This document shows, piece by piece, positions 1-10,335 of a stretch of 64,000 nucleotides of DNA. Numbering within the stretch: position 1 is the stretch's first letter; the number at the start of each line of letters is the position of its first letter. Source of the stretch: Aradus depressus (lineage: Eukaryota > Arthropoda > Insecta > Hemiptera > Aradidae); NCBI GenBank assembly GCA_963662175.1, contig OY759224.1, positions 20,283,489 to 20,347,488 on the forward strand, read 5' to 3'. The position numbers and the translations under genes are program-made. A model generated the notes under the pieces. That model had not been told where the DNA came from. It worked only from the letters and a program-made list of their open reading frames with translations, and did no database searches.

Positions 1-136
1 AGGGTAGGCAAAATTTAGGACTCCCATAGTAGAGTCGGGCTCATGTTCACCAGAGTGACGAAAGAGCGCTCTGATAGTAGGCGATATGACCTCGTAGTTA
101 AAGCCCGGGCATGACTCATAAAACCTAACCTAACCT
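1..136 (+). mobile_element. SINE-A copy, 3' part (cut by window edge)
   Basis: This is the 3' half of the window's commonest repeat, here called SINE-A. It runs from the shared block AGGGTAGGCAAAATTTAGG, through the CAGAGTGACG...AGCGCTCTG block, to GGGCATGA(G/C)TCATAAAA and a CCTAACCTAACCTA tail. The tRNA-like head must lie left of the window. Sixteen or more further copies and fragments in the window define the consensus. Confidence 0.9.
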
Positions 137-549
137 ATATATATTATTATATTATATATTTTAAGTTTTTGATGTTACTGGTCAAAAAAAAAAAAAAAAC
201 AGGATAATATTCATGAGGCAAATTAAAAAAAAGTAGCGAAAAATAGTTTTTCTTATAAACAATGTATTTTAGCCTTGCAAATTTCTAGTTTGTAGCTACC
301 AATAGTGTCTGCGTTAGAGCGTTTATAAATTTCCTTCACACACACATATAGACATCATCGTGAAAAAGGTGTAAAAAACGTATTCAAAAGACCTTGAAAC
401 GTGACGATCCGTAGAAACCTCGATCTCGGATTTTCGTACGACATACTATACATGACATATTATACAACTCGACTGGTTCGAAAAATTAGAAATTAAGAAA
501 TGTTTAAAAACAAAAAAAAAAGACTTCTGCTTAAATAGGGTTTTGGGGA
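137..549. other. AT-rich intergenic stretch, no gene seen
   Basis: No credible coding sequence. It contains a poly(A) run (about 183-199). The segment around 280-440 (GTAGCTACC..., then CCTCGATCTCGG) resembles one near 24,620-24,700, so it is probably an old dispersed repeat. Confidence 0.5.
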
Positions 550-925
550 GTGGGAGTCTTCCAGTCAGCCAGTGTCCAGCTGGTGCCTGATACTCGTACG
601 TGTCCCTTGACCTCTTCTCTAGAATGGTATTTTAATTCAAAATATTTTAATTTATTGTACTTTTGGTAATTTTTATATATTTTTAAATTGTTATATTTTA
701 TTTTTAACTTATTTATTTATTAGTTAATGATTGACATGAACTGTAAAAGCTCGTGAATTCTAGTCTAATTTTTGGTTTACGTATGTTCACATTCACCACC
801 TGAAGATGGCAAATTGTCGAAACTAGTTGTGGTTTAAATAAAAAAATGTTGGACTGATAAATCTAATTAGTTATTTAACAAGTTAGTCCACTACATCTGC
901 CTACCACCAAGAAATATACTATACA
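550..925 (+). mobile_element. Penelope-like terminal module, family b
   Basis: Contains TGATACTCGTACGTGTCCCTTGACCTC and then, at 800-823, CTGAAGA / short stem / GAAAC followed by TAGTTGTGGTTTAAATAAA, ending in CCACTACATCTGCCTACCACC. The same blocks recur in inverted form at 53,345-53,583. The architecture matches the 3' region of the Penelope-like element at 37.7-39.0 kb. Assignment to Penelope-like elements is by analogy; no coding sequence remains. Confidence 0.5.
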
Positions 926-1152
926 TATACTATCATAGCTTTCATATTACTGGGTACATGAAAGTAGTAAGTTTTTCTTTGTTTCATTGTACAGCGTAAC
1001 TTTCTTATACACAGTAATGCCAGAATGAATCGATTTTAAGATTGGGGAAGAGAGAGAGAGTGATCTATAATGCGTTTAGTATAAGAAGTTGTTGCGGAAC
1101 TTCCTTGAACTAAATATACTAAAATATACGAAAGTAAAAAAAAACAGGATAT

Positions 1153-1397
1153 AGGGTTAGGTTAGGTTTTATGACTCATGCCCGGGCTTTAACTAGGAGT
1201 TCATATCGCCTACTACCAGAGCGCTCTTTCGTCACTCTGGTGGACATGAACCCGACTCTACTATGGGAGTCCTAAATTTTGCTTACCCTAAATTTTTATT
1301 CACCTTGGGTAGGGGTCTTTATCGAGTACCTGACATCGTACAGGCTCGGGATCATCGCTTAACGTCCCATCCGAAGGACGGCGTGCTTAAGTTTATT
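1153..1397 (-). mobile_element. SINE-A copy, 5' truncated, minus strand
   Basis: Reads on the minus strand from the CGCCGTCCTTCGGATGGGACG block to the CCTAACCTAACCC tail (at 1153 on the plus strand). The tRNA-like head is missing, as expected of incomplete reverse transcription. The short open frames across it are chance readings of the repeat. Confidence 0.9.
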
Positions 1398-1433
1398 TTA
1401 CAAAAATATGTAGGAAAGTTTAGAAATCTCTTG

Positions 1434-1486
1434 TTTTTGGAGACACTAGAAGAGATCAAGTAGATGTCTTCTAGTGTCTCCAAAAA
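1434..1486. other. Perfect 20-bp hairpin
   Basis: Positions 1434-1453 (TTTTTGGAGACACTAGAAGA) are the exact reverse complement of 1467-1486, with a 13-nt loop. It lies just beyond the truncated SINE-A. It could be the core of a short inverted-repeat element or a transcribed hairpin. No relative was seen elsewhere in the window. Confidence 0.8.
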
Positions 1487-2639
1487 GTAGATATATTCTT
1501 GGTTAGAAGAAAGAGTATAACATGTGGGAAGTCCAGCTTGGATAAGAGAGGTCACCAGAGTAAAAAATGCAGCTGACTTGGAAGAGGGGTGTAAACTAGG
1601 CCAGACAAAAGTTTGTGAAGGGGGGGGGGGGTCAAAAATGGGGGCCCTTTCAAAATATGTGGGTGTTGATACACAAGTTTTCCAATCAGGCTAAGTGAGG
1701 GCTCTTCAGTTTAGGGGCTTCTTTTGAACCGATCATATAAGGGAGAGGTCGGAACTTCGCGGCTTCCGTACTTCAGCCAACCGCGGGGAATCTACTTTCA
1801 CTTCTCCAACTGTATGAAGTATATGAGAAGTTATATAATCGGTAGGAAATTCAATGTTTTCACTCGAGTTTTATGTTTTCCATTTTCAAAACTGTTCAGG
1901 TTTAAGTTATGCTGACGACCTAGACAAATGGAGGAGGCGTTCCTAGCGCTCTGGAGGGAGAGCGAAACTTCAGTGATTAATTCGTTCTGGGGAAGTACAT
2001 TGCCATATTATTTTTATCAATGTTATAAATAACTCAGATGTCTATTTCTCAAGTCAACTCCTCCGCAATCCTACTCGCAATAGAACTGTCTCTGAGATGT
2101 TTTTTTTCCCCCTTCAATGGAATCTGGGAGTTTATCCTCTTTAATAATTGAAGACAGGGGAGGGGGCCACGCCCTTTGATTTCCGGCTTGCTTTGTCCAA
2201 GGCGCTCGCACAAAGCTGGCCCCTAATTGCTCTGGTTCCACATAGACTCATTACCATTGTCGACATGTATATTGGCTCTTCGTGACCCGCCTCCTCCGGG
2301 TGTCCCTTGTGTTAACTATCCCACCCTCAGGAACTTCTAATTAAACCACCTTACAAGGTTTAAACTTCCTCTCTCCTTCGACATTCTCTAATCAAGCCTC
2401 GTGTATTCATCCATATCGATCAAAGAGCAATAACATATTTAGATATGTAATTCAATATTGAAGTGAAACTTCTTTAAGTGCACTGAGCAACATGGGGACT
2501 AAGCTGGTAAATGAGTTACAAAATTATGCGCTGAATACCTCCCAGACCCGTTCCAAATTTGGACGAAATTGAACGAGTGGTTTGCGCATAGGGGTGAGTG
2601 AAAGCATTTTTTTCGGATTCTGACAGTGGCAGTTAGGGA
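1487..2639. other. Unannotated stretch
   Basis: No gene recognised. A G-run sits at about 1620-1630. The segment near 1730-1850 has a TATAATCGGTAGGAAATTC block that resembles Repeat X. The segment 2150-2400 is less AT-rich but has no convincing open frame or known domain. Confidence 0.5.
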
Positions 2640-3093
2640 TCGCTGAGCGGGCTAGTAGAGGGGAGCGCTCCCCACCACGCCTCTCTCCTCACGTCACTCT
2701 CGCGCTTCACTCACCCAGTTGTGCGGGCTCGTAGAGGGGAGCGCTCCCCACCCCGCCTCACTCCTCACGTCACTCTCCCGCTTCACTCACCCCGTTGTGC
2801 GGGCTCGTAGAGGGGAGCGCTTTCCACCCCGTCTCTCTCCTCACGTCACTCTCCCGCTTCATTCACCCCGTTGTGCGGGCTAGTAGAGGGGAGCGCTCCC
2901 CACCCCGCCTCTCTCCTCACGTCACTCTCCCGCTTCACTCACCCCGTTGTGCGGGCTAGTAGAGGGGAGCGCTCCCCACCCCGCCTCTCTCCTCACGTCA
3001 CTCTCCCGCTTCACTCACCCCGTTGTGCGGGCTCGTAGAGGGAAGCGCTCCCCACCCCGTCTCTCTCCTCACGTCACTCTCCCGCTTCACCCG
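2640..3093. repeat. 76-bp GC-rich minisatellite, about six copies
   Basis: The block GTAGAGGGGAGCGCTCCCC recurs with 75-77 bp spacing (starts near 2654, 2731, 2807, 2883, 2959, 3034). Each unit carries the 14-bp perfect palindrome GGGGAGCGCTCCCC plus a CTCCTCACGTCACTCTCCCGC block. The last unit is partial. Open frames through it are by-products of the repeat. Confidence 0.95.
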
Positions 3094-3309
3094 TTGGTGA
3101 ACCCAAAAATCATGGCAGGCTGTGAATATGAGAATAATGTAGTCCAAAAAAATGTTGCATCATGTTCGGAGGAACATTTTCATATTATTACCCAATCTCT
3201 TCTATATTGATTTTAATTTATCTTTATTATTATGTTTTATGTTCATGTTTATTATTATTTATTTTTATATTGATATTGAGTATTCAATAATTTTGAGACC
3301 TTCTATCCT

Positions 3310-3505
3310 AATTTTGTTGCATATGGGTGTTATTTTTATAAAAAACACTTATTGGCCATTTGGTCTCCTAATTTTAATTTTATAATAAAAAGATTATTAT
3401 ATCATTTCACAATATTTCGTCCCTTGGGACATTATCAAGTTCCCTTCTGTGAACATAAGATTATCGTGCAAAACATTGGCCATCATATAATATACATATA
3501 TATTA
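3310..3505 (-). repeat. Left arm of inverted pair, family e
   Basis: Reverse complement of 4235-4425 with small differences. Both arms carry AATTAGGAGACCAAATGGCC and the motif TTGATAATGTCCC / GGGAC / GAAATATTGTGAAATGATA. Read outward it has the same order of parts (UGAUNA, short GC stem, GAAA, AT-rich tail) as the arms of families a-d. Probably a remnant of a Penelope-like terminal structure. Confidence 0.6.
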
Positions 3506-3514
3506 TTATTTTTA

Positions 3515-3868
3515 GGGCGCCGGTAGCTCAGTGGTATGCGTACTTGACTTCTGAGCTCAAGGTTGTGGGTTCGTAGCCCGACCGAGGCCCTTAGTTTATT
3601 TTATCTGGGAGTTAAAATAAACTTAAGCACGCCGTCCTTTGGATGGGACGTTAAGCGATGGTCCCGAGCCTGTACGATGTCAGGTACTCGTTAAAGACCC
3701 CTGCCCTAGGTGAATAAAAATTTAGGGTAGGCAAAATTTAGGACTCCCACAGTAGAGTCGGGCTCATGTCCACCAGAGTGACGATAGAGCGCTCTGGTAG
3801 TAGGCGATATGACCTCCTAGTTAAAGCCCGGGCATGAGTCATAAAACCTAAAACCTAAACCTAACCTA
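3515..3868 (+). mobile_element. SINE-A copy, full length
   Basis: Starts at GGGCGCCGGTAGCTCAGTGG (A-box-like) and has GGGTTCGTAGCCC (B-box-like) about 45 bp on, then the shared body and the tail ACCTAAAACCTAAACCTAACCTA. It sits inside the family-e inverted pair. An ATTATTATTTT-type sequence flanks both ends, but low complexity makes the target duplication uncertain. Confidence 0.92.
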
Positions 3869-3977
3869 TTATTATTTTATTTTTAGAGAAATATATACAG
3901 TTATAGTAGTATTTGGTTTTTTGTTTGGCACGCAACAGCCAGGGTCATAGCGCCAATCTAGCGTATTTTACATTACC

Positions 3978-3983
<6 letters not shown>

Positions 3984-4030
<47 letters not shown>

Positions 4031-4234
4031 TTTATTTATTTTACTTTATTTATTTATTTATTTTTTACATATAGTAAAAAACAAGAAAAATAGGTGATCA
4101 TATGCAGACATATGATTGGAGGCAGATCAGAGCGGACCAAAGAGACAACATGATGACGGACCGACTATCCCGGGGCCCAGCTAAATGACTCCAGGAGAAC
4201 GGCACATTCCCGCTTATATATATAGTTATATATA
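3984..4234. repeat. TA microsatellite and filler inside inverted pair
   Basis: About 18 TA units at 3984-4021 followed by T/A runs. The part 4081-4210 is non-repetitive and has no recognisable coding content. Confidence 0.7.
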
Positions 4235-4425
4235 TGTATATTACATGATGGCCAATGTTTTGCACGGTAATTGTTATATCTTATGTTCACAGAGGGGCAC
4301 TTGATAATGTCCCGATGGACGAAATATTGTGAAATGATAAAATAAAAATAAAATTAAAATTAGGAGACCAAATGGCCAATAAGTGTTTTTTATAAAAATA
4401 ACACCCATATGCAAATTATTTATTT
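4235..4425 (+). repeat. Right arm of inverted pair, family e
   Basis: Mirror image of 3310-3505. It carries TTGATAATGTCCC (4311), GAAATATTGTGAAATG (4321) and the outward tail ATTAGGAGACCAAATGGCC. The arms are separated by SINE-A and the TA repeat. Confidence 0.6.
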
Positions 4426-4899
4426 TTTTATTTTTTTTATTATTATTTTTTTTTTACCTATTATTTCGTACATAACTATATGCTTTCAATGTATTTTTTT
4501 CTTTGTTCTATGTATCATTCATCAAATTTACTTATGGTTATACCGATTGTAAATATTCAAAATAAAGATTTATTATTGTTAAAAAAAACAAAAAAAAAAT
4601 TCACTGATAATGAATCACAAAGGTGAGTGTACGGCTGCTTAGCGTTGCTGGCGTCATAAACAGCGTCTCTTTTTCTTTCTCAATTCTCATTCACTATTCT
4701 CTCGCGACCTATTGTTTCTAATTTGGAATCAAATGTGATGATTTCTGATGTTGAATTAACAAATGTTGATTATTTTTTATTTGTATTTAGTGTACGAGTG
4801 TACTCGTATAAGATTAATGGTTAAGGAACCTTAATGTATCTCTCTAAATGCGACTGTTGTAATAAACTTTTCTTCTTCTTGATCTAGCATATTAATTGA

Positions 4900-5045
4900 C
4901 GCTTTTTTTTTTTTTTTTTTTTTTTTTTTTGGATTGAGAGGTCGGAAAATATGAAATTTCTGTGAAAACTCAGAATCGAATTTCAGGCCGATTACATAAC
5001 TTCCTCCATACTTTTTATTGCTGGGGAAGTAATATAATTTAAGCA
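4900..5045 (-). repeat. Repeat X copy, minus strand
   Basis: On the minus strand it reads ATTACTTCCCCAGCAATAAA...GAGGAAGTTATGTAATCGG, then GAATTTC...TTTCATATTTTCC, ending at a T-run on the plus strand. At least ten copies of this repeat lie in the window, each beginning with a small imperfect hairpin ACTTCCCCAG...GGGGAAGT. Its class is unknown. Confidence 0.7.
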
Positions 5046-5143
5046 CTGTCTACAGTATTTGCCGCACTAGGCGGCGATTAGTTGGCCTTTATAATCGCGG
5101 CGACTAGTTGACCTCTATAGTCGCGGCAACTAATTGGCCACTA
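5046..5143. repeat. 27-bp minisatellite, left part
   Basis: Copies of a roughly 27-bp unit containing CTATAGTCGCGGCGACTAGTTGG. The array stops at the element starting near 5144 and resumes at 7025, so it was the insertion target. Confidence 0.8.
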
Positions 5144-7024
5144 CGGAACGAAAAAATCACCTTTTGATTTTTAATTTGCAATAGCGCGGAAAAGTTGCCT
5201 TTTAGTGTAGATAAGATAAATAAAAAATATCAAAAATATTGGAGTACGTCTTGAGGTGCCGCAAGGACCTTAAAGTTTCATAAAAACACACTTTTTTGGA
5301 ACTTTTTCAAAGATTTTTGCGTTTCTCGATTATGTGATTTTTAATTTGGAATAGCGCAGAAAAGTTGCCTTTTAGTGTAGATAAGATAAATAAAAAATAT
5401 TGGAGTACGTCTTGAGGTGCCGCAAGGACCTTAAAGTTTCATAAAAACACACTTTTTTGGAACTTTTTCAAAGATTTTTGCGTTTCTCGATTATGTGATT
5501 TTTAATTTGCAATAGCGCGGAAAAGTTGCCTTTTAGTGTAGATAAGATAAATAAAAAATATGAAAAATATTGGAGTACGTCTTGAGGTGCCGCAAGGACC
5601 TTAAAGTTTCATAAAAACACACTTTTTTGGAACTTTTTCAAAGATTTTTGCGTTTCTCGACTATGTGATTTTTAATTTGCAATAGCGCGGAAAGTTGCCT
5701 TTTAGTGTAGATAAGATAAATAAAAAATATGAAAAATATTGGAGTATGTCTTGAGGTGCCGCAAGGACCTTAAAGTTTCATAAAAACACACTTTTTTGGA
5801 ACTTTTTCAAAGATTTTTGCGTTTCTCGATTATGTGATTTTTAATTTGCAATAGCGCGGAAAAGTTGCTTTTTAGTGTAGATAAGATAAATAAAAAATAT
5901 GAAAAATATTGGAGTATGTCTTGAGGTGCCGCAAGGACCTTAAAGTTTCATAAAAACACACTTTTTTGGAACTTTTTCAAAGATTTTTGCGTTTCTCGAT
6001 TATGTGATTTTTAATTTGGAATAGCGCAGAAAAGTTGCCTTTTAGTGTAGATAAAATAAATAAAAAATATGAAAAATATTGGAGTACGTCTTGAGGTGCC
6101 GCAAGGACCTTAAAGTTTCATAAAAACACACTTTTTTGGAACTTTTTCAAAGATTTTTGCGTTTCTCGATTATGTGATTTTTAATTTGCAATAGCGCGGA
6201 AAAGTTGCCTTTTAGTGTAGATAAGATAAATAAAAAATATGAAAAATATTGGAGTACGTCTTGAGGTGCCGCAAGGACCTTAAAGTTTCATAAAAACACA
6301 CTTTTTTGGAACTTTTTCAAAGATTTTTGCGTTTCTCGACTATGTGATTTTTAATTTGCAATAGCGCGGAAAGTTGCCTTTTAGTGTAGATAAGATAAAT
6401 AAAAAATATGAAAAATATTGGAGTACGTCTTGAGGTGCCGCAAGGACCTTAAAGTTTCATAAAAACACACTTTTTTGGAACTTTTTCAAAGATTTTTGCG
6501 TTTCTCGATTATGTGATTTTTAATTTGGAATAGCGCAGAAAAGTTGCCTTTTAGTGTAGATAAGATAAATTAAAAATATGAAAAATATTGGAGTACGTCT
6601 TGAGGTGCCGCAAGGACCAGTTTAATGTGGCAATGAAGTAGAAACAAACATTTTGCAGCTGTAACATTTGTAATCATTAAGGATACACAAGTAAGAAATA
6701 CAAAGTTTGACATTACAAAATATTTTTTATTTTTATTATATTTTATAATTAATAATTTTTTCCAATTCTAATGTTTATATATGTATTTAAAACCATCTTT
6801 TGTAACATTATATGTACGAGAAATTCATAAAAAATAATTTATCAAAGTTTAAAATTTTTCAATTTTTTTACAAACTTTAAGCTCTTTGCGGCACCTCAAG
6901 ATGTTGTAGTATTGCAACCAATTTTTTTTTCATTCTTTTTGAACTTAAAAGGCAACTTTTCTCCACTATTACCAAACTAATAACTAAAAAAAATTTTAAA
7001 AGGCCATTTTCGTTCCACCCTATA
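5144..7024. mobile_element. Inverted-repeat transposon with internal satellite
   Basis: The left end GGAACGAAAA...ATCACCTTTT and the right end (minus strand GTGGAACGAAAATGGCC) are inverted copies. The match continues inward through AATAG(C/T)G...GAAAAGTTGCCTTTTA and TCTTGAGGTGCCGCAA, which is the whole satellite monomer. GGCCACTA flanks both sides (5136-5143 and 7025-7032) and could be an 8-bp target duplication, but the flank is itself a tandem repeat containing that word. No transposase is present, so it is non-autonomous; hAT is possible but unproven. Confidence 0.7.
5166..6618. repeat. 170-bp satellite array, about nine monomers
   Basis: The word TTGAGGTGCCGCAAGGACC recurs at 5251, 5412, 5582, 5751, 5921, 6091, 6261, 6430 and 6600, giving a 169-170 bp period (first interval 161). 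Diagnostic variants (GCAATAGCGCGG versus GGAATAGCGCAG, GGAAAG versus GGAAAAG, CTCGACTATG versus CTCGATTATG) recur in order, suggesting a three- to four-monomer higher-order repeat. There is no coding capacity. Confidence 0.95.
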
Positions 7025-7125
7025 GGCCACTATAGTCGCGGTGACTAGTTGGTCTCTATAGTCGAGACGACTAGTTGGCTTCTATAGTTCCGGCAACTAG
7101 TTGGCCTCTATAGTCGCGCCGACCT
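7025..7125. repeat. 27-bp minisatellite, right part
   Basis: Continuation of the CTATAGTCGCGGNGACTAGTTGG repeat seen at 5046-5143, about four diverged units. Confidence 0.8.
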
Positions 7126-7797
7126 TGCTTATAGCACTTCCAATCCCTAGAATCCAATGGTACACCCCTTTGAAAATCCTTTCATGGCAGAACTAGCCTA
7201 ATCCAGATCTAAGCAATCCCATTCCTCTTCTAGTTCCCACAATAACTCACCTGCCTTCGTGCTCTGGGTGATAACCTCGAACATTGTGGACTCCTATATT
7301 TCACATACGGGACATGTACCATTGTCTATTTTGTTCATAAGTAGTAAATATTTTTTCGGTTTTAAAAAAAATAAAAAATATATAAATGGAACAATAATAT
7401 AATGATCACCGGCTATGTACTTCCCCAGCACGAATTAATCTATTATTTTTTCGCTAAAGCCATTCTACTATTTGGGGTAAAAGTCAATATTTGTTAATAT
7501 GAAGATGGCTGAAGTAGTGCGAAGTGATTATTTCACAGGTTGTCAAATAAGATGTAAGATAATAAATTGCGTTTTCGCTCGCCATCAAATTGCGTGTTGA
7601 CTCATTCATCCTATCGAGAGTTCACAGTCACATACACTCACAGACAACAATTTATTTTTATTTTTTTGGAATCAGGTTGTCGGAAATGATGAAATTTTGG
7701 TAAAAACAAAAATTTTAATTTTTATCCGATTACATAACGTCTTTTATACCTACTTATTATGAAGATGGCTGATGTAGTGAGAAGTGATTATGTCACA
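7126..7797. other. Unannotated stretch with repeat fragments
   Basis: No gene seen. 7495-7560 contains AAGATGGCTGAAGTAGTGCGAAG...TTTCACAGGTTGT, a flank shared with family-d arms. 7670-7745 is a Repeat X piece on the minus strand. Confidence 0.5.
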
Positions 7798-8235
7798 AGT
7801 TGTAAAATTAATTATAGTTTGACCTCCCAAAGATTTAATTTATATTTGCTAGCCGGCTTTCAAAGTTGCCCTCATCATCAAGCTGTCTGAAAAAATAATG
7901 TTGAAAATAACATAATTAATATGTTTTAATGAATAAAATTTAAAAAAATTTAAATAAACGTGCATAAAAAATTAACGAAATTTCATGGAAGAGGACATAT
8001 ATGTTATTCCTGTCCCGCATCTGAGTCACAACTCGTTTTTAAATTGTTAATGTTGTTAGTTTTTTTTTAGATTTTTTATGCACGTTTATTTGAATTTTTT
8101 TAATTAAAAAAAAATTGTTATAAAAACATTTCAACTATCAGACTGGTTGATGATGAGTGCAACCTCGAAAGCCGGCTAGCAAATATAAAAAAAATCTGTG
8201 AGAGGTCAGACTATATTTTATTTTACAACCTGTGA
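7798..8235. mobile_element. Inverted pair, family d
   Basis: The left arm (about 7798-7975, reversed) and right arm (about 8060-8235) share GGTTGATGATGAG, CGAAAGCCGGCTAGCAAATATA, GAGGTCA(G/A)ACTATA and, nearer the centre, AATAAACGTGCATAAAAAAT. The central loop is about 80 nt. Both motifs face outward. A single, more diverged arm is at 24,690-24,960. Interpreted as Penelope-like terminal repeats by analogy with the element at 37.7 kb. Confidence 0.6.
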
Positions 8236-8331
8236 AATCTTCTATACATCGTAGTTGAAAAATTAAAAATAATTAAATAAACAACGATGAACGGGAAGTA
8301 ATTTTATGCACATCTCGAATTATTATACATA

Positions 8332-9017
8332 TCATATATATAAAGCTGAAAATGTCTGTGCGTTGTACCGCTATAACTCACGAACGGCTTGATGGATTTG
8401 ATTAATTTTTTTAAAAATTTGTTCGTCATCGTCTGTGGAAGGTTATAGGCGTATTAGTACCTCAATATCTGGTCCATCCCAGCATCCATCCACGCAATCT
8501 TGGTAACTCAAAAACCACTGCAATGATTAATGAAGAATCTTTTTTAATAGATAAGTTTTATCTACCGGAAGGTTAAGGTCTATTTTTTAATCAACCCCTG
8601 GTCCAACCCAGCATCCACTCACGCAATCTTTGTAACTCGAAAAACATTGCGACGATTAATGAGAAATCTTTTTGAATAAATTAGTTTTAGCTCCAGGATG
8701 GTTGAAGTCTATGTTTTAATCAACCTGGTGGTCACAAGCGTTCTCAAGTACGCACTGGCTAGGACGTCCACTGATGCTAAGTATTCACTAGTTGTGGTTT
8801 CCGCCGTTGAATGGCGCGTACTAGCCATGGTGCCCAGGGGTCCTAAAAACTTACTAGCTGGGATGTCTGCCGTTGAAGGACTATAAGCGATATTCCGTAT
8901 GAATAATTGAAAATTATAACATCATGAATGTACTATTGAAGAATTGAAATGGATTCGAACGAGAGATATTAGGAGAAAAGTCAAAGTTCCCCGGGCAACG
9001 CCGGGTATTACTGCTAG
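8332..9017 (+). mobile_element. Non-autonomous Helitron, copy 1
   Basis: Begins TCATATATATAAAGCTG after an A and ends in a short hairpin (CCCCGGGCAACGCCGGG) followed by TATTACTGCTAG before a T. These are the hallmarks of Helitrons: 5' TC, subterminal 3' hairpin, CTAG end, insertion between A and T. No Rep/helicase is encoded. It contains two diverged internal copies of a block ending GCATCCA(C/T)CCACGCAATCTT. Confidence 0.85.
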
Positions 9018-9520
9018 TATATATATATATATATATATTTACTTAAAATATGTGCATGCAAAAAATTAATCAAAATGCCTAATAAGCATGATAAAGGTGA
9101 AACTTAGTTGATGCATGGAACATGAGATGTTTTGCATAATTTTCATGAAATCTTTTCTGTTATCGTTGACTTGAGAGACGGAAATATTTAGAATAACTGG
9201 AAACAACTGATAAGAAGAGACTCATGTAAATTGTAGTTGAAAGAAATGCATTGTGGGTTATTTGTAAGACGAGACACTCTTGTAACGTAAATGTTTTTTC
9301 GCTTAGCGAGGTTGAAGAAGGAACGAAGTTAAGTGCTGGATAATAAATGTTTGTGAAAGCCCAACTAAAGTATAAGAACTGAACTATGAGGCTCTGATTT
9401 TATTGAAAAGTTCAACTTATCGTTCAGGGAAAGTACCGGAGTTGGTTAAAGTTTTTTGGGATTTACTGTTCTCAGGAGAGCTTTCCAGAGAATAAATGTG
9501 AGTAATTTTGAATTTTTTAC
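9018..9520. other. Unannotated stretch
   Basis: Starts with a short TA run. No gene or recognised repeat was seen in 9050-9520. Confidence 0.5.
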
Positions 9521-10335
9521 ATCCCCAGCTTTACAAAGTATAGTTATACAATCGTATATAAGTATAGTTATATAATCGTATATAAGTATAGTTATATAAT
9601 CGTATATAAGTATAGTTATATAATCGTTTATAAGTATAGTTATATAATCGTATATAAGTATAGTTATATAATCGTATATAAGTATAGTTATATAATCGTT
9701 TATAAGTATAGTTATATAATCGTATATAAGTATAGTTATATAATGGTTTGTAAGAACAGTTATATAAGCGTATATAAGTATAGTTATATAATGGTTTGTA
9801 AGAACAGTTATATAAGCGTATATAAGTATAGTAATATAATCGTATATAAGTATAGTTATATAATCGTATATAAGTATAGTTATATAATCGTTTATAAGTA
9901 TAGTTATATAATCGTATATAAGTATAGTTATATAATCGTTTATAAGTATAGTTATACAATCGTATATAAGTATAGTTATATAATGGTTTATAAGAACAGT
10001 TATATAAGTGTATATAAGTATAGTAATATAATCGTATATAAGTATAGTTATATAATCGTATATAAGTATAGTTATATAATGGTATATAAGTATAGTTATA
10101 TAATCGGTCAGAAATTCGATGCTTTTCTATGGAATTTCATATTTTTCTTCCCCCTGATTTCAAAAGTGAAAAAAAAATACTGTTTAACTGTGTCTGAGTG
10201 TGTCACGATAACTCCCGATAATGAATGTATTGACACAATATTTTATATGTGTATCCAGAACTACCAAAAGACGGCATCTATTAATTTTCAGTCAAATGGG
10301 GTAAAAGAAAAGGGAAGAGATAGAATTATATAATA
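9521..10335 (+). repeat. Repeat X copy expanded by a minisatellite
   Basis: The left piece ATCCCCAGCTTTACAAAGTA and the right piece (from 10,105: TAATCGGTCAGAAATTCGA..., later TATGTGTATCCAGAACT and ATTTTCAGTCAAAT) are the two sides of a Repeat X unit like that at 20,800. The 24-bp array has grown exactly at the AGTATAG...TTATATAATCG joint. Confidence 0.75.
9537..10106. repeat. 24-bp minisatellite, about 24 copies
   Basis: Unit AGTATAGTTATATAATCGTATATA with few variants. Because 24 is a multiple of three it leaves long open frames on both strands (octapeptide repeats); these are artefacts, with no start context or domain supporting them. Confidence 0.97.

Noticed and set aside
1..136. Telomere-proximal location because of CCTAACCTAA
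   Set aside because: All such runs are short SINE-A tails on dispersed copies in both orientations, not a terminal array.
2947..3210. 87-codon frame in the 76-bp array
   Set aside because: Shadow of the minisatellite; the following sequence is unrelated and there is no recognisable motif.
3515..3620. SINE-A heads as functional tRNA genes
   Set aside because: They have A- and B-box-like sequences but no complete cloverleaf that I could draw, are followed by a fixed body, vary between copies and carry target duplications.
5166..6618. CRISPR-like array of regular repeats
   Set aside because: Units are directly tandem without unique spacers, 170 bp long, in a eukaryotic context.
9531..10333. 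Long open frames on both strands in the 24-bp repeat (142 and 196 codons)
   Set aside because: They exist only because the unit length is a multiple of three without stops. Octapeptide repetition on both strands, no domain, no promoter evidence.
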